Origin: Pseudomonadota bacterium
Lineage (GTDB): Bacteria; Pseudomonadota; Gammaproteobacteria; Steroidobacterales; Steroidobacteraceae
Assembly (NCBI GenBank): GCA_021843755.1
Contig: JAKBWB010000030.1
Location: 1 to 64,000, forward strand
Reading direction: 5' to 3'
Length of the DNA stretch: 64,000 nucleotides
Shown here: piece after piece, positions 9,258-17,401 of the stretch
Position numbering within the stretch: position 1 is the first letter of the stretch
How the letters are laid out: each line of letters begins with the position of its first letter
Position numbers and translations under genes: made by a program
Notes under the pieces: model-generated
What the model saw: only the letters and a program-made list of their open reading frames with translations
Database searches by the model: none
Told to the model about the DNA's origin: nothing

Positions 9258-10394
9258 ATGCCGGATGACCGACCGATCGTCTTGCGCGGGATGACCTGGG
9301 ATCATCCCCGGGGCTACGAGCCGCTCGCGGCCTGCTCGGCGGCGTGGTTTGCCCGCAGCGGGGTGCGCATCACGTGGGAACGGCGCTCATTGCAGGATTT
9401 CGAGTCCTTTCCGGTCAGCGAGCTTGCGGCCCGCTATGACCTCATCGTGATCGATCATCCGCACGTCGGGCAGGTCACGCGCGCCGGATGTCTCGCGCCA
9501 CTCGGCGATGCCGCCGACCGTGAGCGGCTGGCCGGCGGCGCGGTCGGCGCCTCTGTACAGAGCTATTTCTGGGCGCAGCGGCTCTGGGCTCTCCCGATCG
9601 ACGCCGCGGCACAGGTTCAGGCTTGGCGTCCCGACCGGCTGTCCGCTCCTCTGGCGGATTGGGTATCGGTCCTGGCCCTCGCCGCCGAAGGCTCGGTGCT
9701 CTGTCCATTGCGGCCGCCGCACAACCTCATGGCTCTGTTCACCTTGTGTGGATTGGCCGGATGTCCAGGTCGAGTGCAGGCCGGCGACCTGCTGGAGCCG
9801 CGCACCGGGCAGGAGGCGTACGCGCACTTGAGCGAGCTTTTTGCCCGGCTCGATCCGGCCTGTCTGGCAATGGATCCCATCGCCGTCCTGGAGCGCATGG
9901 CCGCAGCGGACTCGCCAGCCGCCTGCGCACCCCTGATCTACGGGTATGTGAGCTACTCCCGATCCGGCACGCACGGCGCACCGATCGCATTCGGCGATCC
10001 GGCCCCGCTGGCGCGCGGCGGGCCGCGCTCCGGATCGGTTCTGGGCGGCACGGGCATCGCCGTCTCGGCCCATTCGCCCGAGCGCGAAGCGGCGATGGCA
10101 TTTGCACGCTGGGTGGCGGATGCAGAAGCGCAAAACGGACCGTACCTCGCCGCCGGCGGCCAACCCGCGCACCGCGCCGCGTGGGAAGACCCGCTCGCCA
10201 ACCGTGATTCGCTCGACTTCTTCCGCAACACGCGGGCAACACTCGAGGGCGCGTGGGTCCGCCCGCGCCATGCCGGATACATGACATTCCAGGTTGCGGC
10301 CGCGCAGCGCCTCAACGAGGCGTTGGCGACGCGCGAGCCGGCTGCCGCGCTCATCGCGGCGATCAACCGTCTGCATCGCGAGGTATCATCATGA
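9258..10394 (+). CDS. Second solute-binding-protein-like protein without a signal peptide
   Basis: A 378-aa protein that looks like a family 1 solute-binding protein: LRGMTWDHPRGYEPL at the start, DLIVIDHPHVGQV, a WALPIDAAAQVQAWRPD ligand-lobe segment, and VLGGTGIAVSAHSPEREAAMAFARWV, a conserved C-lobe motif of sugar-binding proteins. No hydrophobic leader, Tat motif or lipobox precedes it. The ATG at 9258 has a strong AGGGGG ribosome-binding site 7 bases upstream, so the leaderless start looks real. It is the first gene of the rightward operon and overlaps the GH127 gene by 4 bases (ATGA). The pair at 1910-3100 and 9258-10394 flanks the whole CoA/transport operon. Its role is unknown. Confidence 0.7.
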   Translation: MPDDRPIVLRGMTWDHPRGYEPLAACSAAWFARSGVRITWERRSLQDFESFPVSELAARYDLIVIDHPHVGQVTRAGCLAPLGDAADRERLAGGAVGASVQSYFWAQRLWALPIDAAAQVQAWRPDRLSAPLADWVSVLALAAEGSVLCPLRPPHNLMALFTLCGLAGCPGRVQAGDLLEPRTGQEAYAHLSELFARLDPACLAMDPIAVLERMAAADSPAACAPLIYGYVSYSRSGTHGAPIAFGDPAPLARGGPRSGSVLGGTGIAVSAHSPEREAAMAFARWVADAEAQNGPYLAAGGQPAHRAAWEDPLANRDSLDFFRNTRATLEGAWVRPRHAGYMTFQVAAAQRLNEALATREPAAALIAAINRLHREVSS

Positions 10395-12214
10395 GTTCAA
10401 CCACCACCCGCCGGACCTTCCTCAAATCAGCAACGGCGGCCGGCGCCGGCCTCGCCGCGCGGCGCACCCTGTGGCCGCGCCGCACCAGGGCCGCGACTCC
10501 CAACACCACGGCCGTCGAGCAGCTGCGCGAATTCGACTATGCGGACGTGGCGCTGACCGGCGGTCCACTCAAGACCCAGTACGACTTCATCCACGCGCAT
10601 TACCTGGCGCTGGATAACGATCGGCTGCTGCAGGTGTACCGGCAGCACGCCGGACTGCACGCACCGGGCGTCGACATGGGCGGTTGGTACGGCAAAGGAG
10701 GCTTCATACCCGGTCATGCGTTCGGTCAGTACGTTTCCGGCATCGCGCGCTTCGGACGCTGCACCGGTGACGATGCGTGCCGGCACAAAGTGCACGAGCT
10801 GATACACGGCTTTGCCGAGGCGCTCGACGCAAATCCGGTGCCCTATGCCGGCGAAGGCGCATGGCAGGTGTGGCCGGCCTACGTGCTCGACAAGCACATG
10901 ATCGGCTTGATCGACGCGTATTACCTGAGCGGCGTGCGCTCCGCTCGCCAGTTGATTCCGCGGGTGATCCGCGGAGCGCTGCCGTTCATCTCGCCGGTCA
11001 GCCGCAATCGCATCGGCGTGAAAAACCCGCCCTATGACGAAACCTATATCGTCTCGGAGAACCTGTTCACTGCGGCGCATCTGACCGGCGAGCGGCGCAT
11101 CCGCGACCTAGCCGTGAAGTATCTTCTCGACGGACCGTACTTCGACCCGCTGGCGAGCGGCGAGAACGTGCTGGCGGGACAGCAGGCATACAGCCACGTC
11201 ATGGCGTTCAGCTCCGCAGCCATGGCCTACATCCAGCTCGGCGAACCGCGCTACCGGGACGCCGTCATCAATGGCTGGAGGTTTCTCGAGGAACAGAGCT
11301 ACGCTACCGGCGGCTGGGGACCGAACGAGCTGCTGCTCACCCCGGGAACCGGCGCGCTCGCCTCGAGCCTGACCACGACGGCAAATCATTACGAGACGCC
11401 GTGCGGCACTTTCGCGACGATGAAGGCCGCACGTTACCTCATGCGCTTCACGGGCGATGCGCGCTACGGCGACGGGCTCGAGCGGATCATGTGGAACGGG
11501 CTGATGACGGTGAAGCCGCCGGACTCCAACGGCAATTCGCCGTATTACTCGAGCTATCACCCGGACGGGAAGAAGGTCTTCTATCCGGAAAAGTGGCCAT
11601 GCTGCTCCGGCACCCTGGCGCAGGGCGTGGCGGACTACGTGCGAAACGCCTATTTCCACGCGCCCGGCGCCCTCTATGTCAATCTGTTCACGCCCTCACG
11701 GGTGCGCTGGCGCAGCGGCGGCCGGGCCATCACGCTTACACAGCACACCGACTATCCAGCCGGCGAGACGGTGGAACTGCGCATCGAAACCGCCGCGCCG
11801 GCGGATTTCGCGCTCAGAATCCGCATGCCGGGCTGGCTCGAGGCCGATCCGCAGATCCAGGTCAACGGCCGGCGCCAGAGCCTGGCGGCCGATCCGGGCA
11901 CGTTCGCCGAAATCAGGCGCACGTGGCGCGACGGCGACCGGGTGCAGCTGCGCCTGCCGCAGTCATTTCGCACCCAGGCGATCGACCGGTCGCATCCCGA
12001 TACGGTGGCGCTGCTGCGCGGACCGCTCGTATACAGCGCACTGAACTTCGCCGGGCCCGGCGCGCCCGTACCGCGCTTGCGGCCGTCGGCACTGCACGCG
12101 GTGAGCGGCGCACGCCAAACCTACCGGCAGATGGATGACGGACAGCAGATTCTGTTCATACCGTTCTATGCCGTACAGAACGAATCCTACAATGTCTACT
12201 TCGAGCGGACCTGA
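10391..12214 (+). CDS. Tat-exported GH127-type glycosidase (DUF1680)
   Basis: A 607-aa glycosidase of the GH127 type (beta-L-arabinofuranosidase and relatives). A Tat signal (TTRRTFLKSATAAGAGLAA) indicates folded export to the periplasm. The (alpha/alpha)6 barrel follows, with GGWGPNE (Glu313, the likely acid/base position), YETPCGTF (Glu335, Cys338) and WPCCSG (Cys404, Cys405), then a C-terminal beta-sandwich. In the characterised enzyme HypBA1 a Glu and three Cys bind zinc and one Cys is the nucleophile. Here one residue is inserted between the Glu and first Cys (E-T-P-C rather than E-x-C). Another GH127 enzyme releases aceric acid, a branched sugar acid of rhamnogalacturonan II, which is notable beside an apionate-type kinase/decarboxylase pair. 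Confidence 0.82.
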   Translation: MSSTTTRRTFLKSATAAGAGLAARRTLWPRRTRAATPNTTAVEQLREFDYADVALTGGPLKTQYDFIHAHYLALDNDRLLQVYRQHAGLHAPGVDMGGWYGKGGFIPGHAFGQYVSGIARFGRCTGDDACRHKVHELIHGFAEALDANPVPYAGEGAWQVWPAYVLDKHMIGLIDAYYLSGVRSARQLIPRVIRGALPFISPVSRNRIGVKNPPYDETYIVSENLFTAAHLTGERRIRDLAVKYLLDGPYFDPLASGENVLAGQQAYSHVMAFSSAAMAYIQLGEPRYRDAVINGWRFLEEQSYATGGWGPNELLLTPGTGALASSLTTTANHYETPCGTFATMKAARYLMRFTGDARYGDGLERIMWNGLMTVKPPDSNGNSPYYSSYHPDGKKVFYPEKWPCCSGTLAQGVADYVRNAYFHAPGALYVNLFTPSRVRWRSGGRAITLTQHTDYPAGETVELRIETAAPADFALRIRMPGWLEADPQIQVNGRRQSLAADPGTFAEIRRTWRDGDRVQLRLPQSFRTQAIDRSHPDTVALLRGPLVYSALNFAGPGAPVPRLRPSALHAVSGARQTYRQMDDGQQILFIPFYAVQNESYNVYFERT

Positions 12215-13478
12215 GCAACCGCGCGTTCTCGCGCGCTATTGGATCGAGACCGCGCGACCGCTCGCGGAGGCGGCGGCGGTCATGGCCGGGGAGCAGTCGA
12301 CCGGCACGTTCGTGCGCGTGGCCGGGGAGACCGACGAGTTGCGCGCGCGTTTCGGCGCGCGGATCGAGTCACTGACCGAGACCGGAGAGTCGCCGGCGCC
12401 GTCCCTGCCCGGCGCCTGGGCGCCGGCGGCAGGCCGGGCACGCTGGCGAACCGCGGAGGTGACGCTGTCCTGGCCGCTGCACAACTTCGGTCCCTCGCTG
12501 CCGAACCTGCTCGCCACCATCGCCGGCAATCTGTGGGAACTGAAGCCGTTCTCGGGGATGCGACTGCTCGACGTCACGCTACCGCCGCAATTCCTGTCGG
12601 CCTACCCCGGTCCGCAATTCGGTGCGGCGGGCACGCGCGACATGATCGGCGTGCGCGGCCGGCCGCTCATCGGCACGATCATCAAGCCGAGTATCGGACT
12701 GTCTCCGGCGGACACCGCGCAGCGCGTGGCCGAACTCGCCGCGGCCGGCATCGATTTCATCAAGGACGACGAGCTGCAGGCCGACGGCCCGCTCTGCCCC
12801 TTCGAGGAGCGATTCAGCGCGGTCATGCGCGTGTTGCGCCGGCACGGCGATCGCACCGGCCAGCGGGTACTCTATGCCGCGAACATCACCGGCGAGATCG
12901 ACCAGATGCTGCGCCGGCACGAGCACGTGGTGGCCGAGGGCGGCAACTGCGTGATGGTGAGCTTGAACAGTATCGGGCTGCCGGCGCTGACGGCGCTGCG
13001 CGCGCGCTGCCAGGTGCCGATTCACGGCCACCGCAACGGCTGGGGTCTGCTCGGCCGCTCGAGCGCGATCGGCATGAGCTTCGTCGCGTGGCAGAAGCTG
13101 TGGCGGCTCGCCGGCATCGACCACGTGCACGTCAACGGGCTCGACAACAAGTTCTGCGAGAGCAACGCGTCGGTGATCGCCTCGGCGCGCGAGTGTCTCA
13201 CGCCGATGTTCGCGCCCCCGGCGCGCGGCTGCGAGATCATGCCCGTGTTTTCCTCGGGCCAAACGGCGCTGCAGGTTCCGGACACGTGGCGGGCGCTCGG
13301 CTCGGTCGAGCTGATTCACGCCTGCGGCGGCGGCATCATCGGACACCCGGGCGGCGCGGCCGCCGGCGTGCGCAGCCTGCGCCAGGCGTGGCTGGCGGCG
13401 GTCGCCGGCATTGCGCTCGAAGAGTACGCCCGCGAGCATCGTGAGCTGGCGGAGGCGCTGGCGGCGTTCCGGCGCTGA
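12192..13478 (+). CDS. RuBisCO-like protein, probable acid-sugar phosphate decarboxylase (OiaX-like)
   Basis: A 428-aa RuBisCO large-subunit homologue. It keeps the carbamylated-Lys metal motif KDDE (Lys191 to Glu194), the active-site Lys165 in GTIIKPSIGL, the His-x-His-Arg region HGHRNGW (278-284), the PVFSSGQ phosphate-loop segment and CGGGIIGHPGG. The second Lys of the KPK motif is Ser167 and no loop-6 GKLEG motif is seen, so it is not a CO2-fixing RuBisCO. With the adjacent DUF1537 kinase it matches the known pair in which OiaK phosphorylates 3-oxo-isoapionate and OiaX decarboxylates the 4-phosphate to erythrulose 1-phosphate. That assignment is by family and context. It overlaps the GH127 gene by 23 bp. 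Confidence 0.82.
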   Translation: MSTSSGPEQPRVLARYWIETARPLAEAAAVMAGEQSTGTFVRVAGETDELRARFGARIESLTETGESPAPSLPGAWAPAAGRARWRTAEVTLSWPLHNFGPSLPNLLATIAGNLWELKPFSGMRLLDVTLPPQFLSAYPGPQFGAAGTRDMIGVRGRPLIGTIIKPSIGLSPADTAQRVAELAAAGIDFIKDDELQADGPLCPFEERFSAVMRVLRRHGDRTGQRVLYAANITGEIDQMLRRHEHVVAEGGNCVMVSLNSIGLPALTALRARCQVPIHGHRNGWGLLGRSSAIGMSFVAWQKLWRLAGIDHVHVNGLDNKFCESNASVIASARECLTPMFAPPARGCEIMPVFSSGQTALQVPDTWRALGSVELIHACGGGIIGHPGGAAAGVRSLRQAWLAAVAGIALEEYAREHRELAEALAAFRR

Positions 13479-13553
13479 CGGCCGCGCGGGGGTCGCTCAT
13501 GAGATGCCTTGTGGCCTCGAATACCGGGACCGGTGCCGCGCACGGCATGAATC

Positions 13554-14864
13554 ATGGCTAGTCCGCTCTACGCTTACTACGGCGATGACTTCACGGGCTC
13601 GACCGATGTGCTCGAGGCGCTGGCCCGCGCCGGCGTGCGCAGCGTGCTGTTCGTCGGGCCGCCGAGCAGTTCGGAGCTCGAGCGCTTCGCCGGATGTCAG
13701 GCGTTCGGAATCGCCGGCGACAGCCGCAGCCGCACCCGCGAGTGGATGAGCGAGCATCTGCCGGCGGTGTTCCGCGACCTTGGGACGCTCGGCGCGCCGG
13801 TCGTGCACTACAAGACCTGTTCGACGTTCGACAGTTCGCCTGCGATCGGCTCGATCGGCCGCGCGCTCGAGATCGGCCGCAGTGTCTTGCCGGGGCCGTT
13901 CGTGCCACTGGTGGTGGCCGCGCCCCATCTCGGTCGCTACCTCGTGTTCGGGAATCTGTTCGCCGCGGCCGGCGGCGTGGTGCACCGGATCGACCGCCAT
14001 CCGACCATGCGGTCCCATCCGGTGACACCGATGTACGAGGCGGATCTGCGCCGGCATCTGGCGGCGCAGACCGCGCTGCGCATCGGGTCGGTGGAGCTGC
14101 CGGCCCTGGCGCGGGACAGGGCCGGCGAAGCGCTCGCCGCGTGCCTTGCCGCCGGCGATCAGGCGGTGCTCTTCGACGGGGTGAGCGAGGCGGATCTGGC
14201 GCAGACAGGCCGGCTGCTGTGGCGGCAGGCTCAGGCCCACAGGCTCTTCTGCGCCGGCAGCTCCGGACTCACCTACGCGCTGCTGGCAGCCTGGCGGCGG
14301 GCCGGCGTGATTCCCGCCGATGCGGCGCCGCCGGCCTCGATCCGGCCGGCCGATACCCTGTTGGTCATGAGCGGCAGCTGCTCACCGGTCACCGCACGGC
14401 AGATCCAGTTTGCGCTGCGCAACGGGTATCACGGCATCGCGCTCGAGCCGGCGGCGCATCCCGGCGGCGGCGCGCAGACCGACGACCGCGTGGTGCGTGC
14501 GGCGGTGAACAGCCTGCGCCGCGGGCGCAGCACCGTCCTCTACAGCGCAGTGGGCCCGCTTCCCGCCGGCGCACGCCCATCGGGCGAGGGTCTCGGCCGG
14601 CGGATGGGCGAGCTGCTGGCGCGCATCCTGGCGGGCGTGCCGCAGCACCGGCGCGTGCTGCTCGCGGGGGGCGACACTTCGAGCCACGCGGTCGCGCAGC
14701 TTGGCCTGTCGGCGCTCACTTGGGCCGGACACCTCGAACCTGGCGCGCCCTTGTGCCGCGCCCATGCCGACGGACACTCCCGTCACGACGGGCTGGAGTT
14801 GGTTCTCAAGGGCGGACAAGTGGGGAGCGAGGAATTCTTCGAGCGCGTCAGGCTGGGCAGGTAG
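13554..14864 (+). CDS. DUF1537-family four-carbon acid sugar kinase (OiaK-like)
   Basis: A 436-aa two-domain kinase. The N-terminal substrate domain has the hallmark YYGDDFTGSTDVLEAL, HYKTCSTFDSSP and HRIDRHPTMRSHPVTPM. The C-terminal nucleotide domain has MSGSCSPVTARQ, a VLLAGGDTSSHA motif and the conserved C-terminal LKGGQVG. The family phosphorylates 3-keto- or 2-keto-aldonates and related C4-C5 acids. Immediate linkage to a RuBisCO-like gene is the signature of the 3-oxo-isoapionate pathway, so a 3-oxo-acid is the likely substrate. It is last in the rightward operon, 75 bp after the RuBisCO-like gene, with a weak ribosome-binding site at the ATG used. Confidence 0.85.
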   Translation: MASPLYAYYGDDFTGSTDVLEALARAGVRSVLFVGPPSSSELERFAGCQAFGIAGDSRSRTREWMSEHLPAVFRDLGTLGAPVVHYKTCSTFDSSPAIGSIGRALEIGRSVLPGPFVPLVVAAPHLGRYLVFGNLFAAAGGVVHRIDRHPTMRSHPVTPMYEADLRRHLAAQTALRIGSVELPALARDRAGEALAACLAAGDQAVLFDGVSEADLAQTGRLLWRQAQAHRLFCAGSSGLTYALLAAWRRAGVIPADAAPPASIRPADTLLVMSGSCSPVTARQIQFALRNGYHGIALEPAAHPGGGAQTDDRVVRAAVNSLRRGRSTVLYSAVGPLPAGARPSGEGLGRRMGELLARILAGVPQHRRVLLAGGDTSSHAVAQLGLSALTWAGHLEPGAPLCRAHADGHSRHDGLELVLKGGQVGSEEFFERVRLGR

Positions 14865-15061
14865 GTCTCCTGTGTCATAGCAAAGAACATCGCACTCGCG
14901 GCCCTTGTGGCCGGCCCGCGGCCAGCACCGATCTGAGGTTCCTTGCATTGGTCGACTCACGGCGATCCGAGCCCCGGGGAACCGTTGGTGCCGGAAATAT
15001 CGTTGGCCCGCGTGCCGCGGGAGTACCGCAGAATTTCCCGTTCACACCAGGCTCGCATTCG

Positions 15062-17140
15062 CTACTCCAGGGCCGGGGTTCCCGAAAGCCACCCGCCCGT
15101 GAAACCAGCGCGCTGCAGGCCCCTGCGGATGACGCCGTTGCGGCGCATCACGCTCCATACCAGACCGCTGCGGTAGTTCTCCAACATCATCAGGATCGGA
15201 CCCTGATCGATACCCAGATACCGGTTGTCAAACCAGCCGACACCGGGCACGACGCTGCCGGATGCCGGGGTAACATCGGTGTACTGGAAGCTCGGGTTCA
15301 GAGCATCGTGAAAGCCGTACTGGCCGAGGGCGTAGTTGCCGTAATCCGCTTGCATCGCCTCTACGGTCGAAATCACGATACCGGGCGCAAAGACAATCGA
15401 GCTCAGCGCTGCCGTGGGTGCGACCGTGCCATCGTCATAGGCGCCCCGCAGGCCTGCCCCGCGCATCGAGTAAGCCTCGAAACTGCGTACCTGCCCACCG
15501 GGATCCGTGAAACTGAATGCGCCCGGACCGTCACAGGCGGTAAGACCCCACAGATCGGCGCCATACCCGGTCCATCCGTGCGGATTGGCCTCGGCATAAG
15601 CCTGCTGTGATTCCGTAGCGCGGCGGCTGTTGATGAAGTAGTCGATGCCTTTGCTCCGCATGTAGGCATCCTGGATGCCGCGAAAGTCGATCCAGGCCTC
15701 GGAATACTGCGAGCCAAAGAGCGGCCCGAAACTGAGCTGTTCGCGGCCGTAATAGGTACCCCAGAATTGGGGATAGGTTGCGGTCCACCCGGCCCAGGCG
15801 CTCGCCGGCAATGCGTACGTTGGTGATCCGAGCGCCTCGATGTAGAGAATCATCGCTTCGTTGTAGCCCTGCCAATTGTAGGACGAGAATCCTGATTCCG
15901 GTGTCCAGTCGAGATTGATCAGCGGATAGTTGCTCTGCGCCATCCATTGCCAGTTGACGCGCCGAAACAGTTCGTCAGCCACGGCCTGGATCTGGTTATC
16001 GGTGGTACTGCCGTCATCAAAATAGCCTGCATCAAACAGAACGCCGGCCATCAGCAGCGCATTGTCGACCGACGAGAGACCCGTGGTGGTGCCATAGCGT
16101 GCGCCGGTATTCAGGTTGAGGAAATGATAGAAGAGCCCCTGATAGCCGCTGTAACCACTGGCGCCGGTCCCCTGCGGCGCGTCGTATAGAAAACTCAACG
16201 TGGTCAGCACGCGTTGTGCGGCTTGCGCACGGGTGACCCAGCCGTTCTGTACGCCGATCGGATATGCGCTGAGCGCGAAGCCGGTCGCGGCAATGCTGGC
16301 ATAGGGCGAAGGTCCGCCGGCCGTGGAATAGTGATCGGGCGCCAAGCCGTTGCTGGAATTCGTGGTGTCCCAGAAATAGTTGAATGTGTCCTGCTCGATC
16401 CGCACGAACGAGGCCGGCAAGGCCGGCCGCACCTGAACCGTCAGCGGCGTATTTGCGGTCTGGCCGTCACTGTATCCCTGGAGTTCGAGCGTGTAGGTGT
16501 TCAGCGTCACCGTGGTTGTCGTGCTGAGCGTCACACGCTGCGTTCCCGAAGCCGCGACCGAGCCGGCGTTGGTGCTCACCTGCATGCCGGCGGGCGCATT
16601 GGTCAAGCTCAGCGTGACTGGCGCGGATGCCGCTGGATTGACGTTCACGGTAAATGTGGTCGAACCACCCGCCGGCTGTGACAGCACGGCGGGCGTGGCA
16701 CTGATTTGCAGTGCACCCCCCGCAGCGGCCTGCACCTGCACGGTAAGATCGACCGTACCGGTCAGCCCTCTCTGGCTGCCACTGAGCGCCACCGTATAGG
16801 TGCCCGGCGCCGTCGAGGCGGCGGCGGTCAGAATTTCCGTCTGCGTCCCAGATCCCGCACCAGAGTCGGCTGCGGTCGCGACTTGCAGTCCCGCGGGCGC
16901 GTTGATCAGGACCACCGTTACCGGACTGTAGGCGGCGGGAGCCGTGCCCAGCGTGAATGTCGCCGACGCTCCGGAGGTGACACTTACGCTGGCAGGCTCA
17001 GCGATGAGCGTAAGATTGAGCACACTCGGCCCCACGCTCGGCCCGGACGTTGCGCTGCCACCGCAACCGGCCAGCGTGACTCCCAGCAACAGGATCACCA
17101 CGCTGCCCGCAACGCGCATCGATGTGGCGAGGAGGCGCAT
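15062..17140 (-). CDS. Lipoprotein beta-glucanase of the GH144/glycoamylase-like type
   Basis: About 692 aa. A lipoprotein signal (hydrophobic core ending LAGC) anchors it to a membrane. Two Ig-like repeats of about 90 residues follow, both with the pattern T-F-T-[LV]...APAG[LM]QV[AS]T. The catalytic domain (glycoamylase-like, PF10091) begins near FVRIEQDTFNYFWD and contains SIAATGFALSAYPIGV, GLFYHFLN, GLSSVDNALLMAGVL, LDWTPESGFSSYNWQGYNEAM and FGPLFGSQYSEAWIDFRGIQD. Characterised members hydrolyse beta-1,2-glucans. The gene lies about 260 bp downstream of a maltose-type ABC operon, consistent with supplying it with oligosaccharides. The start is uncertain: ATGs at 17152, 17140 and 17119 are all possible and none has a clear ribosome-binding site. 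Confidence 0.8.
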   Translation of the reverse strand: MRLLATSMRVAGSVVILLLGVTLAGCGGSATSGPSVGPSVLNLTLIAEPASVSVTSGASATFTLGTAPAAYSPVTVVLINAPAGLQVATAADSGAGSGTQTEILTAAASTAPGTYTVALSGSQRGLTGTVDLTVQVQAAAGGALQISATPAVLSQPAGGSTTFTVNVNPAASAPVTLSLTNAPAGMQVSTNAGSVAASGTQRVTLSTTTTVTLNTYTLELQGYSDGQTANTPLTVQVRPALPASFVRIEQDTFNYFWDTTNSSNGLAPDHYSTAGGPSPYASIAATGFALSAYPIGVQNGWVTRAQAAQRVLTTLSFLYDAPQGTGASGYSGYQGLFYHFLNLNTGARYGTTTGLSSVDNALLMAGVLFDAGYFDDGSTTDNQIQAVADELFRRVNWQWMAQSNYPLINLDWTPESGFSSYNWQGYNEAMILYIEALGSPTYALPASAWAGWTATYPQFWGTYYGREQLSFGPLFGSQYSEAWIDFRGIQDAYMRSKGIDYFINSRRATESQQAYAEANPHGWTGYGADLWGLTACDGPGAFSFTDPGGQVRSFEAYSMRGAGLRGAYDDGTVAPTAALSSIVFAPGIVISTVEAMQADYGNYALGQYGFHDALNPSFQYTDVTPASGSVVPGVGWFDNRYLGIDQGPILMMLENYRSGLVWSVMRRNGVIRRGLQRAGFTGGWLSGTPALE

Positions 17141-17401
17141 CGCTATTGGCATCGGGCGCACCACGGGAACTGCGGCACAGCATGAGGCCGCCCGGCCGCA
17201 CCTGCGCCTGAACAAACGCATTCACCACGAGGCCGGTCACTCGCCGCGCGACCCGGCAGCACGATGTCCATGAGTTCGCGAGTGCCGGACGCGTTCCCGA
17301 ATGCATGGGCGACTGTCCACGCCGCAGCCGACGCCACCGCTGGCCGGCGACCGGGGCGCGTTACCGAAGAGCCATCACCGATATTGCTGCGCGGCTGCGC
17401 A

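Noticed and set aside
9166-9258. Longer CoA-transferase from a TTG at 9258
   Set aside because: It would add 31 residues that do not look like the family, would overlap the divergent ATG, and lacks the strong ribosome-binding site present before the TTG at 9165.
12192-13478. RuBisCO-like protein as a genuine CO2-fixing RuBisCO
   Set aside because: The KPK second Lys is Ser and the loop-6 Lys motif is missing, no small subunit or phosphoribulokinase is near, and the length is short for form I to III enzymes.
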